Positions 35,631 through 47,297 of a stretch of DNA of 64,000 nt are shown one piece after another; positions within the stretch are counted from its first letter, which is position 1, and the number at the start of each line of letters is the position of its first letter. A program made the translations under genes and the position numbers. Below the pieces are notes generated by a model that saw only the letters and a program-made list of their open reading frames with translations, did not search any database and was not told the DNA's origin. Source of the stretch: Flammulina velutipes (lineage: Eukaryota; Basidiomycota; Agaricomycetes; Agaricales; Physalacriaceae); NCBI GenBank assembly GCA_011800155.1, contig CM022371.1, positions 2,046,001 to 2,110,000 of the forward strand, given 5' to 3'.

Positions 35631-36481
35631 ATGAGTAGATTTCTTGTATTTCTTTTCGCTGGGGCTGATTAGTGCGCTCGCATTTACGCTTCATCCAGCA
35701 AGCGTCGCATAGAAACGGACGTTATGAAGATGTAGGGCACTGCTCCCAGCCACTTGTGTTGCGCTCACCCTCTTCGTCTGTCCAGGCTCATGTCGGACTA
35801 CGATGTTTCGCTCGTCAACGATAGCATGCAAGAGTTCTACGTGCGCTTCTTTGGCCCCGCTGAGAGTACGTTGCCCGCCACGACATACACCCTTGCTGAC
35901 CGAGTCCTAGCTCCGTTCGCTGGCGGTGTCTGGAAGATCCACGTCGAACTGCCCGACCAATATCCTTACAAGTCACCCAGTATTGGCTTTATGAACAAGA
36001 TATTCCACCCCAACATCGACGAACTGTACGTTGTCACACTGCCATCGCCGGTGGTACATTTCTCATCGTATCAGAAGCGGCTCGGTCTGCCTGGATGTCA
36101 TCAACCAGACCTGGTCACCGATGTTTGGTACGTCAAGCAAGCTATGCAATTTCAAGGTTTGCCTGGTTAACAGCTTATAGATATGATCAACATTTTTGAA
36201 GTCTTCTTGCCACAACTCTTGCGATACCCCAATCCTAATGACCCATTGAACGGCGAAGCAGCTGCACTGCTCATGCGCCATCCCAAAGAATATGAGGCGA
36301 AAGTCAAGGGTATGTACCATTCCATCATTCCACCCATCCTCGTGTGCCGACCACCACTGTTACAGAGTACGTCCAGCGATTCGCAACCAAGGCAGCAGCC
36401 GATGCTTCGACCGATGACAAGACCGAGGACGAGGAGGACGAGGAAATGAGCGACATTGGAAGTATCAGCGATGCTGAATGA
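35631..36481 (+). CDS. UBC8: Ubiquitin-conjugating enzyme E2 UBC8/UBE2H
   Basis: E2 enzyme; yeast Ubc8 works with the GID ligase in glucose-induced degradation of gluconeogenic enzymes. A small first exon MSRFL (acceptor CCAGCAAG, the least certain junction) leads to [20 protein letters not shown], then [36 protein letters not shown] and [20 protein letters not shown]. The active-site block [20 protein letters not shown] has the catalytic Cys, followed by [30 protein letters not shown] and an acidic C-terminal tail ([20 protein letters not shown]) typical of Ubc8. About seven exons. The upstream ATG at 35628 is in frame and adds one Met. Confidence 0.9.
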
Positions 36482-36611
36482 CTTGCTTGTTCTGGTCTTG
36501 TGTATTTCTAAACGGGAGTCGGGCGTGGCATCTAACAGTGTATGATATCCTTGTATAAATCTGCGGAATGGAATATGAGCGCACAGTGCTCTGGTCAAAG
36601 CTATCACGTAC

Positions 36612-37367
36612 TCAGGACGGAGACGAAGGGGCGTCGGATGGTATTATCGGTGCAACGAGTTCGTCGACTTTCTTTTGAGTTTCTGCCGCGACCTAAAGCC
36701 AGTTAGAACGTGATTAAGGTGTGATATGAATGGGATGCGAACCAGCAAGAGTTTCTCGATCTGAGTCTTGACGTTATCCATGACATTCTGTTTTGCTTTG
36801 CTCTCTTTCAATAAATCATCTTTGGCCTGTGTTATTTCCTTCTTTTGTAGGTCAAGCCTGTGGCGGGCGTCAATCGGACAATCAGTGTGGCGAGAGCGAG
36901 CAACGTACCGCTGCCGTTCAACCAGCTCGAAGCTCAAGCGGTTCAGCATGAGCTGGTGTTCATCTGTCAACGCCTCGGTAGACCTCGCCTGCTCTGGCGC
37001 CAAAGTGATGAACTTGTCTAGACTGTAGAGCGGAACGTCCTGATAAATGGAACTATGTGCGATATGAGCGCAAGCCAAGCGAATTGAAGCACGAGACGTA
37101 CGCGAATTGGCGACATTTCTCGATTTCACGTTCAAGGTGGCGCTTTTCATAGAGTAAATTCTGCAGTCTGAGGTGGGACTGGTCCATTTCGTGGCGAGCA
37201 GCGGTAGTTGCCTCTTTTGTGAGACGCGTCGCTTGGTTGGATGCTCTGTTGAGTGACTTGAGCTGGGAGATGAGCGACGTTGCGAGCATCTGCTCGCTGG
37301 CCTTGTCTGCGCCGTCGTCGGGCTTTGAAACGAGCTCGACGAGGGTGTCGATGATTTTGTTTTCCAT
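36612..37367 (-). CDS. THOC5: THO complex subunit 5 (THOC5)
   Basis: Component of THO/TREX, coupling transcription to mRNA export in the nucleus. Start MENKIIDTLVELVSKPDDGA. The diagnostic block is SHLRLQNLLYEKRHLEREIE followed by KCRQFA. Later exons give SIYQDVPLYSLDKFITLAPE, STEALTDEHQLMLNRLSFEL, LDLQKKEITQAKDDLLKESK and DNVKTQIEKLL, and a short last exon VAAETQKKVDELVAPIIPSD ending SSPS. The product is a coiled coil of about 220 residues, much shorter than animal THOC5 but usual for fungi. Four introns. It is divergent from the G6PD gene, with 241 bp between starts. Confidence 0.85.
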
Positions 37368-37608
37368 GGTGGCGGACAAGGGATGACGGGACAACCGGTC
37401 CGATCTTGAATCTACGTTGGCCGCTATGAAAGTACGGCTGAATAACCCACCAAGCGCTGCCCGAGGCAAAAAGTTGAAAGTATTACTGTCGAGCGGCCGG
37501 TGTCCGACCGGGCCGCAGCGGCAATGATGATGGGAAATAACATCTGAGTAAGTCAGTGCTTGCTCTGTCATTGACAACTTGCTTCTCTACCACGACAACC
37601 ACTCAATC

Positions 37609-39467
37609 ATGGCTCGCGAACGCTCAATGTCCGGCACCATTCCTTCAATGGAAACGTCCCACGACGAGCTCAAAGACAATACAATCATCGTTGGTGAGCA
37701 CGCGCGTCTATCTAATCTCTATCTACTGACACATCGCCAGTTCTCGGGGCGTCTGGCGATCTGGCCAAGAAAAAGGCATTTACTTGTCCACCTTTCTCTC
37801 GTTTTCTCCCACTGACTATATGCGCAGACGTTCCCTGCTCTCTTTGGCCTCTACACCCAAAACTTCCTTCCCAGAGATGTCAAGATCGTTGGCTACGCAC
37901 GCACAAAGATGGACCAGGCAGAGTTCCACAAACGTGCTACTTCCTACCTCAAGAATCCCAACGACGATCCAGAGATCGCTGCAAAGATCCAAGAGTTCAA
38001 GGACATCTCCACCTACGTTGCCGGCGACTACGAAGACGGTGCCGCCTTTGACGCTCTCAATGACCATCTACTTGAGATAGAGTCCAAGTACCAGTCCAAG
38101 GAGTGCAATCGCCTCTTCTACCTTGCCCTTCCTCCCTCCGTGTTCATCCCTGTCGCCAAAAACCTCAAAGAACACTGCTACGTCGCTCGTGGCGGCCTCA
38201 ACCGGGTTATCATTGAGAAGCCTTTCGGAAAGGACTTGGAATCTGCACGCGAACTACTGGGCTCCGTCAAGCAATACTGGAATGAAGACGAGACGTTCAG
38301 AATTGACCACTACCTCGGCAAGGAGATGGTCAAAAATATCCTTGTCTTGCGCTTTGCCAACGTCGCCATGAACGCCGCCTGGGACAAGAATCACATCAGC
38401 AACGTTCAAATCACGTTCAAGGAGCCTTTTGGAACAGAAGGGCGGGGAGGATACTTCGACGAGTTCGGCATCATTCGTGACGTTCTACAGAATCGTAAGC
38501 GCTTTGTCACTCTTCATACCAATTGATTTTTGGTTCTGATACCGATACCAGACTTGCTCCAGGTGTTAAGCATCATCGCGATGGAGCGGCCTGTTTCCTT
38601 CTCCGCTGAAGACATCCGTGACGAAAAGGTACCCATTCAACATTCTTGCACTTGGCCCAGATGCTGACTTGAGTATGTTTAGGTCAAAGTCCTACGAGCC
38701 ATCCCTCCCATTGAGCGTTCCGATACACTCCTGGGTCAGTATGTCTCCGCGAACGGGAAAGCTGGCTACCTCGATGACGACACTGTACCGCACAACTCCG
38801 TTTGCCCTACGTTCGCTGCCACCACCCTCTGGATCAACAATCCTCGCTGGGAAGGAGTTCCATTCATCCTTAAAGCCGGAAAGGCCCTAAACGAGGCCAA
38901 GGTCGAGGTTCGCATCCAATTCAAGGACGTCACACAGGGTATCTTCAAGGACATCGCGCGCAATGAGCTTGTCATCAGAATTCAGCCCAGCGAAGCCGTA
39001 TATCTGAAGCTGAACGCCAAGACTCCTGGATTATATACGCGCGCGATGCCTACAGAGATGGATTTGACTTACAAGCGTCGTTTCTCGGACGCTAAGATTC
39101 CCGAGGCGTATGAAGCGCTCATTCTAGACGCGATTAAAGGAGACCATTCCAACTTTGTTCGTCACGACGAGCTGGATGTTGCATGGAAGGTACGCCGGCC
39201 GAGATGCAATTTGTACGCGGAATGTCTGACTTGAAAATCAGATTTTTACGCCAATTCTGCACTGGATCGAGGGCAAGGATGGCCAGCGGCCGAAGCCTGT
39301 GCCATACCCTTACGGATCTCGTGGGCCCAAAGAGCTTGAGGCCTTTGTAAAGAAATATGGATTCAAACGGAGCAGCGAAGGATAGTAAGTGACATTCCTT
39401 TTTCGCCGCACAATGACCTGACGCGCCACCTAGCATTTGGCCTGTTGCGAGTCTCGCGTCGTTGTAA
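37609..39467 (+). CDS. ZWF1: Glucose-6-phosphate 1-dehydrogenase
   Basis: First enzyme of the oxidative pentose phosphate pathway; makes NADPH in the cytosol. Start MARERSMSGTIPSMETSHDE. The NADP site VLGASGDLAKKK is on its own small exon, then TFPALFGLYTQNFLPRDVKI. Further motifs: NRLFYLALPPSVFIPVAKNL, VIIEKPFGKDLESARELL, the active-site signature FRIDHYLGKEMVKNILVLRF, ISNVQITFKEPFGTEGRGGY, GIIRDVLQNHLLQVLSIIAM, YVSANGKAGYLDDDTVPHNS and WEGVPFILKAGKALNEAKVE. The C-terminus is YPYGSRGPKELEAFVKKYGF, ending WPVASLASL. Seven introns; length about 515 residues, normal. All catalytic residues are present. Confidence 0.95.
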
Positions 39468-39517
39468 GACTGTATACTGAAAAGCAATGAATGTACAATT
39501 AGGTACCTAGAACGAGT

Positions 39518-39988
39518 ATGCAACTGGATGTAACAGACTTTGGCCACATGTCAGCAACCCGAACTTTCGATAAAGTACGACTTTCTTACACTTACCGCCA
39601 CAATCGATATGAATATTATTCGTCGTTCCACTCTACGGTTGCGTCATCCATCCCCCTCCAAGACCTACAGCACAACTCTTCCTTCACCGATTGGGTCGAG
39701 GGCTGTCATCATCCCGACGACTACAAGATGCTTTCCGAACCCCTCATTCCGGAGCGCATCTACGACGAAATACATTCTCAAATCTGGTACCGAATCAGCT
39801 TCAAGGTCGGAGAAGGTAAATACATTCCTATGTCCTTCGTTCTCGCTCGGGGTCTGCCCGTCCCCGACGAGCCGGAAGCTGGCTTTGAAGGGCCTTATAA
39901 TATGATTGGTTGCAGGTTGCTCTCTCATTTGGGTTGGATTATGCGTGGGAGCGAGTTCTACTTCTTGAATGCCCCGAGGTACTGGTAA
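39518..39988 (+). CDS. Small hypothetical protein, single exon
   Basis: A 156-codon intronless frame, MQLDVTDFGHMSATRTFDKV to FYFLNAPRYW, starting 50 bp after the G6PD stop. A later in-frame Met (at residue 11) is equally likely as start. Composition is protein-like, with aromatic and charged residues (DKVRLSYTYRHNRYEYYSSF) and acidic-Pro turns (LPVPDEPEAGFEGPYNMIG), and no low complexity. I recognise no family, signal peptide or TM segment. It could be a real lineage-specific gene or an ORF within the G6PD 3' UTR. No splice sites are needed. Confidence 0.5.
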   Translation: MQLDVTDFGHMSATRTFDKVRLSYTYRHNRYEYYSSFHSTVASSIPLQDLQHNSSFTDWVEGCHHPDDYKMLSEPLIPERIYDEIHSQIWYRISFKVGEGKYIPMSFVLARGLPVPDEPEAGFEGPYNMIGCRLLSHLGWIMRGSEFYFLNAPRYW

Positions 39989-40644
39989 TAGTGCTAAAAG
40001 TCAATAAATGTACAGATAGATTGGAGCGATGAACTTGAATGATTGCAAGGTGTCAGACAACAAAGGACAACATTCCTAATCCGACACCACCTTTGACGGC
40101 GCTTTCCAAGAGGTGGCAGATTTCTGGATCTCGGACCTCGATCAAGCCACGCGAGAACTCCACGGCAGTCACTGCGATCAATTTCGATCATATGTGGCGC
40201 AGTGAGCGTAAAATCGATAATGTAGTTTGTGTCGGATTATGAAATGTACGCTTTCTCTTATAAAGATGTTTCCAATATTTCCAAGGTTGGGAAGGAAAGT
40301 CATAGACTGTGACACGACGGAGTGGACAGAAGCACATTATTTATTTCAAAAATCAACGTTTAAAGCGTCGAAGTACATCAGTGGTCATGTACCATTGGTT
40401 TATAGAGCCAAGCAAGGCTGAACGACCTCAGATACAGGACTCTATAGAAGGGCGCCACGACGTACGTTGAGGTCACGCACATGACTGAGCTATTGCCGTT
40501 CAGCGTGCCGAAAGCTGTGCTTTCCTTTTAGAGGGGGGGGTATCGTGGGAACATGGTCCAAGATCCAGAGATCTGCCACCTCTTGGCGCTTTCAGCGGCT
40601 TTCACGACTTGATGACCTAGAGGACGAGCACGACGAGCACGACG
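39989..40644. other. Intergenic region before the IQGAP gene
   Basis: 656 bp, no supported gene. It holds one TGTGGCGCA motif (40193-40201) and a run of G at about 40533-40540. It is the likely promoter of the IQGAP gene, but no TATA box is obvious. Confidence 0.4.
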
Positions 40645-43600
40645 ATGAGCATGGAGCGTTCCAATTCAATTCCTGCGCAGCCTTCATCGCCGCTGCGCTC
40701 AGGCGCGGTGTCGGGGCCGTTTGCCTATCAAACCCGCCTCCTGGACAGAACATCATCGACGCGGACAACTCGCGGCGGTCCTTTGTCGCGCAACAACTCG
40801 CAGTCTGGCATGAGCATTCTCACCAATCCAACCGGATCTGCGACTCCGCCAGCAGGTACTCGTCGCTGGACCCCGTCCCATCGCGTTGCCAACAGCCTCA
40901 ACAATATGGACAGCGTCAGAGGAAAATGGGAAGACCGTTCTCGGGAGGCGATAGCGGCGGACGAGAGCAGACAGTTATCCTCATCACCGACCAGACAGCT
41001 GGTGCCATCCACCTCTGGGGAATCGCAGAACTCGACGGGTGACCGATTTTCGAGTTATCGACCATCCACGCCTCCTTCTCAATTCCCGGATACGCACAGG
41101 ACGCCAACGTATCTGAAGAGACAGACTATGCCAGCACCCATCATCGCGCAGCCGCTGTCGCCAAACACGACTGGCGTATCCGTCGAGGCAGATTCACCAT
41201 CATCGAGCACATCCAGAATACATCTGCCGACGTCGATCCACGCGTCTTCAGCCAACTCCAGAGCTGTGGATCGCTACCTGTCGTCGGCCGCGCAGACGTC
41301 TGGTATTAGTCCCCGCCGGTCTAGCACTATTGACACGCCATCGAGAGGCAGAGCGTCCTCTTTCGATTCTGAACCATCCTCTTCTTTGTTTTCTGCATCG
41401 TCGTACACACGTGACGCACCGCTCCCATCGTCTATCACTCCCTCGCCCTCACCTCTCAAACGCCGACCACAATCGCTTTATGGCGGTTCTTCGGAGAGCT
41501 TGCTGTCAACTCTGTCACGCACCGATTCATCCTCAGACCGCAATTCGTCCGTTCCTTCCACCCCCACTTCTTCTACCATGTCTCCACCCGTCTACCGTAG
41601 TTCATACATGGCCAAGAAGAACTATGGCGACACTTTACTTTCTGGACGTCGGATGGGCCGACATCTACCCAGGATTGCTAGCGGCGATGGGGACGAGCAT
41701 TGGCAGGAAGACGAGGATGGAATCCCTCGACCTCCGGCACTGCCCAAGACTCAATCTGAACCTCAGCCCCGACCTTACTCTACACGACAATCCGAGACCC
41801 CCATACGTCAGCCAGAACCCCCGGTACGACAACCTGAATCACCAGTACGACAACCTGAATCCCTCCTACGACAATTCGAAGCCCCAATACGACAGCCTGA
41901 AAGCCCGAGCCGACAGCCTTACACTCCCATTAGGCAGCAGCCTGCTAGCCGACTTCACGAATCTCTTCAAGCACCATCTACTAATGCGTCTACGACTGGT
42001 AGTTGGTCTCGCAGGGAGGCTCGTGTTCGAGAAATCATGAGGATTCCAGACGAGTTCATGCCTATTCCTACGCGCCGAGATCCCGAACCGACGCCCAGCG
42101 TAGCGGACGGTGACGCTGTCCCTGGCGTCTCTGGAAGGATAAGACTGCAGCGCAACAAGATTCCCAGTGCGCCTACTCCCATCCCGTCGTCCAAGCTTAC
42201 TCGAGGAGGACTCTGGGCGGATGTGCAGAGGCATCACATACAGGTCTACGAGTACCTATGTCACGTCGGGGAAGCAAAAGAATGGCTTGAGGGATGTCTC
42301 GATCTCCAGATGGATATTGACGTTCTCAAGATGGACGATGGGTTACGCGATGGTGTCATGCTAGCAAAACTCGTGAAGAAATTCACAGGCGATGCAATCG
42401 TTCGACGCATTTACGAGGTGCGTAGACAATTCTTCTTATAGCACACATTCTCATCATCAGCTCTCAAGGCTCCCAAACTGTCTTTTCTCCATTCTGACAA
42501 CATCAATTACTTTTTCGTCTTCGTCCGTGCAGAAGGCCTTCCAGAGGTGGGTATTATAATTCTTTGATGTCGACGTTCTTGTTCAATCTCCACACAGGGC
42601 TTCATTTTTGAACTTACAGATCTTTACGAGAAGAAGAACTTCCCCAAAGTTGTTTACTGTATTCATGCGCTCAGGTATGACCCTTTCGTTAGTTACTGGA
42701 GATTCAGTTTCATAATTCCCCCAGTCATCTACTGGTTCGTCGCCGACCTCACGAGGTTCAGCCCATACGCGATAGGTTGGGACACTACAAATTCACGGAC
42801 GACCAGCTTCGCCTTACACAAAAGGGACTCAAAGACGCTGGTGTGGCCATGCCGAACTTTGGCAACATTGGGCGAGAACTCGCCAAAGAAATCAATGAAG
42901 AGCCTGAGGTCGAAGTCGAAAGTGAAGACGAACGTAAGTTATTCAGTCAACGAATTTATGTCTCGTTTCTGACATATGAATAGGTCGCGACCGACTTCTA
43001 TTGGAAAATGAGGCATCCATCATTCTTCTACAAGCTCGTTGCAGAGGTGCTTTGGCTCGACAGGCCGACATCGATCTGAAAGATCGCATGCGTCTTACAC
43101 GACACTATGTTCCCAAGATACAGGCCCAGTGCAGAGCTTTCCTAACTAGGAATGCCCTTGAGGCCGAGCGGAGAAAACAGGAGGACCTTACACCCTGGGC
43201 GATCTCGTTGCAAGCACTATGTCGTGGACTCATCTTCAGGAAGGCGTGGAGATCTCATCTTTTGCGCATTGACCAAGTGTCTCGAGATGTCACGAAACTT
43301 CAAGCTCACATGCGAGGCGCGCTAGCACGACGGAGATGGGCGAGACTGAAAGCTGCGTTGCGGAGTAGTCGATCCTCCTTCGTGAAGCTTCAGTCGGCGG
43401 CTCGTGTACGTCTAGCGAGACAGAATGTCTCTCAGATCTCCAAAACATTCCACACCATCGAAGTTCAAACTTCCGTAGTCAGTGTACAGGCACAGGCGCG
43501 AGGACTCCTAGCGCGGAGAAACGCAGACAAGCAAATGGCGATCCTCCACAGTCATCAGAGAATCTTCACGGCGTTGCAGTCGCAATGCCGTGGAATCCTG

Positions 43601-46600
43601 ATACGCCGTACGATGCGAAAGCAAATGGCCAAGCTGGAGGATGTTTCGCAGACGGTCGTCCGTATCCAGGCTGCATGTCGAACGTACCTCGCTCGGAAAC
43701 GACTTCTTATACTTATCAGAGGCCTGCGGAAAGCAACTCCTGCTGTCGTATCCTTCCAGACTTTAGCTCGCGCCAAGCTTGTACGAAAACAGCACCAGGA
43801 GATGACCAAATCTTTGGCTACTGCCACCACGATCAAAACATTCGGTGGCCTGCAAGCCCTTGCGCGCGCGTCCTTGGCGCGCAACAAGCATCGTGAAGTT
43901 ACCCGGAGACTTGATTTTGTTGCGCCAGACATGGTTCGCTTCCAAGCTGCAGTTCGTGGTGCGATGGTTCGCAACGACTATTACGGTTGGAGAGACCATC
44001 TCCATCGTAGCGAGCCTGTTGCTACTTTCCTTCAAGCTCTGCTACGCGGTGTCATGTTACGTCGCAAATTCCGAGCCAAGATGGACTACTATCGGGCGAA
44101 TCTCAGTAAGGTCATCAAGATACAGGCTCTATATCGTGCGAAGGAGACCCGCGAGCAATACCGTCAGCTCACTATGGGCCAGAACGTGTCCGTCGGAACG
44201 ATCAAGAACTTTGTTCATCTCTTGGACGATTCTGATGCCGATTTCAAAGAGGAGCTCAAGGTGGAACGACTGAGGAAGCGTGTCGTCGAGCAGATCAGGG
44301 AGAACCAGACGCTTGAGAGTGATATGATGGACCTTGACGTGAAGATTGCGTTGCTTGTGGAGAATGTGAAGAGCGTGGAGAACGTTAAACGCGTCGAGGA
44401 TGTGATGCACCGTCGGCGGAGGAACACCGATGCTGCTGTTCATGCAGCGCGTTCATCTTTACTTGCTGCTCACCGCGATCCTTTCTCAGGTCCTAGCACC
44501 TTGGACCACGCCGCGCGCCGCAAACTCGAGCTCTACCAGCAACTGTTCTATCTACTACAGACGAGGAGCGAATATCTCAGCCGTTTGTTCCATGAACTCT
44601 CGAAGGACAGCGCGTCCGAGAAGAACCGACGCTTCGTGGAGAGGGTGGTATTGACCTTATTTGGCTACGGACAGGATCGTCGAGAAGATTATCTCCTTTT
44701 GAAGGTTTTCCAGGTAAGCGGACGCTGAGTTTCTTGCATTCTCGATGTTGACACCGTGTGCAGTTCGCGATCCGTGACGAAATTCAGTTTGCGACGTCTT
44801 TGGTCGATATCATCAATGGTCATCCAATGTATCTAAACATCGCTGTTCAATATTTCCGTCCGAAGCAGAGTACATACGCCCGTGATGCCTTCCAAAGGAT
44901 CATCCGTGATCTTGTGGATGCAGACGATTTAGATCTTGAGACCGACGCTGTCGTTGTATGTCATTCTATTGCTTCAATAACCCGTCCTCTAACCAAGTTC
45001 TTGCTGCTGCAGATATATCAAACCCAACTTCGCCAGGAGCAAATGCGTTCAGAAGTTCGAGTCAACAAACCTGCTGTTGTAAACTTCGGGGAGGCTCTTG
45101 ATGATGGTCAAGTTCGAAAGACCTACATCCATCGTAAGTCGAATGGTTTCATAATTGTCGTGTTCTGACAGTCAAAAGACCTTCAATTGCTCCAGCTATG
45201 GGCACAAGCTTTCATCAAGGCCATGATGGATGCGACGCGCAAGATGCCTTATAGTATACGTTATTTGGCGAAGGAGACTCTGGCGCTGGCTCGGGTATGC
45301 TGTCCAAAGTTAGCTCTACGGCTTATATTGAATTTTTTTTAGGAAAAGTTCCCTGGCGCTCCGGACGAGGTATATGCTGCATGCGTCGGACGCTTGGTGT
45401 TCTATCGCTATATCAATCAAGCTATCGTCACTCCAGAATCATTCGACATCGTCTCGACCACCATCGACGTGGCCGCGCGCACGAACTTGGCTCAAGTATC
45501 GAAGCTCCTGGCCCAAATCATCAGTGGTTCTCCCTTTGGTCATGACACCCCCAGCCTGGTGCCTACAAATACGTTCGTTCAGGAAAACATTCCTATCATG
45601 ACTCAATGGTTGTTGGAAGGTACGGTGGCATTACTTACCTGTCTATTTCCCCCGCTAATGTACCCCCAGTCGCGCAGGTCCCCGACGCCGAAACACAATT
45701 CCAGGCGCACGAGTTCTTGGATGCCACTGTACAGCCGAAGCCGATCTATATATCTCCCAATGAGATTTACACTGTCCATAGCTTAATACAACAACACCAA
45801 GATGTTTTGGTGAGTATCATCTTTTCCCTACTCATGTTGTAATCTAACCAAATGCCAGGGCGCAAATCGGGATGACACTCTAAAAGCCATCCTCAGCGAG
45901 TTGGATGGTGTTCCGCAATTTGCTAGCGAGGAGCTCAAGGACGCGCGAGACCAAGTGATCACTCTCGAGCTCACGAACCGTTTCGCGGACGTCCGTGGTG
46001 AGTTTATTTGACCCTCATGTTTGATTTCGCTAACAGGTTTGGGAAAGACCCTCAAGCGGAAGAGAAAGCGCTATGGGTACAAGCTAAGCGAGGCGTACTT
46101 GCCGTCCTGCGTGTTCAACCGGCCGCCAACCTCTTGGAATCGCTCGCACTTCCCGTCACTGATCAAGATGAGGACAAATGGGACGAGTTGTTGGATGCGG
46201 AGGCTGCGAACGAAGAAGCTCGGAATGGACATGCACGACAAGCTTCGCAGGCGGTTGGCGATGCCGCTTATCGTCTTGAAGATATCCGGTCCCTTACATT
46301 CCGAGCTGTCAAGAAGAACGCGATCTCGTACGTGCTACAGCTGGAAGAGCAAGGGAAAATTGCACGGGCAGACAACTTCCAAGGTCTCCTCGATGCAATT
46401 GCAGCAGATGTCAGGAGTAAACATCGAAAGCGAGTGCAACGTCAGCAGGAGATGCAGAGCATGAACGAGGCATTGAGGCAATTGGCTGAGCGAAAGGTTT
46501 ACTTCGAGGAGCAGATCAAGAGTTACAACAGCTACGTCAAGGCAACGATGGACACGATGCAGAAAGGCAAAGGGTATGTTGTCCTTGATCTTGGTTTCAT

Positions 46601-47081
46601 GTCGGAATTAATCTCAATTTGCGCGTAGAAAACAACGATTCGTCTTTCCTTGGACTCCCCAGTTCTTCCACATGCTCGAACTGCATCGGTCTGGGGAAGT
46701 TCCGCCCAAGTTTGGATCATTCAAATATTCTGGGAAGGTGTTGTGGAACCGCAAAATCCTTCTCTCTGTGGACGGTTATTCGCCGCGACAGTTTGACAAG
46801 CTGTCTTTGACCATGTCGAGTGATACACCTGGAGTGTTTACGCTCGTGCTCAAGTCAAGCATTATGAGTAATGTGAACACTGTTGTGGCGGAGGATGAGG
46901 TGCGGATAGAAGAGTTGCTGGATGCGAAGTATAACCAGATATCGGCACTCAGTCTGTTCGGTGGGCAGATGAAGGTGAATTTCGAGAATTTCCTGTTCCA
47001 AATCAACAAAAAGTGAGTGTCTGTACCTGCTTTCTTCGGTGCTGGAGGCTGATTGACTGCTTCAGGTTTTACGCCTCTTAA
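40645..47081 (+). CDS. IQG1: IQGAP (Iqg1/Rng2-like) actomyosin-ring scaffold
   Basis: Scaffold that recruits actin, calmodulin and formin or myosin to the cytokinetic ring. About residues 1-530 are Ser/Pro-rich and disordered, including a 7-copy heptad repeat P[IV]RQPES (41800-41946). A calponin-homology domain follows (EAKEWLEGCLDLQMDIDVLK, LRDGVMLAKLVKKFTGDAIV, DNINYFFVFVRAEGLP, FPKVVYCIHALSHLL). Then about 13 IQ motifs occur in one exon (QARCRGALAR, QAQCRAFLTR, QALCRGLIFR, QAACRTYLAR and others). The GAP-related domain (FAIRDEIQFATSLVDIINGH, PYSIRYLAKETLALAREKFP, YRYINQAIVTPESFDIV) and RasGAP C-terminal region (ALRQLAERKVYFEEQIKSYN, FGSFKYSGKVLWNRKILLSV) end at FYAS. About 12 introns. GRD proteins of this type usually lack GAP activity. 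Confidence 0.93.
41800..41946 (+). repeat. Coding minisatellite, 7 x 21 bp
   Basis: Seven in-frame 21-bp units in the IQGAP N-terminal region encode PIRQPEP, PVRQPES, PVRQPES, LLRQFEA, PIRQPES, PSRQPYT and PIRQQPA. Third-position differences between units show that the array is not brand new, but copy number may vary between strains. Confidence 0.85.
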
Positions 47082-47297
47082 TGACCTTACGACTTGGACT
47101 CCTTTCTTCGTTTTTTGCTGTTATGTTGTCGCATATAATTATCTATTCATGCAATTTGTACCTGTAGCTGATCATGATCTGTATCTTTCCAGCCATAAAT
47201 ACGCTATACATAATAGTAGCAGTAATGAGATCCTGATAGAAATGTGGCGCAGCTGAATTTGAATGATCGCCGATGAGTGCCCTCGATCGGGCATGGA

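Noticed and set aside
41330..42040. 236-codon plus-strand frame
   Set aside because: Out-of-frame shadow in the low-complexity IQGAP exon, which itself is supported by the CH domain downstream.
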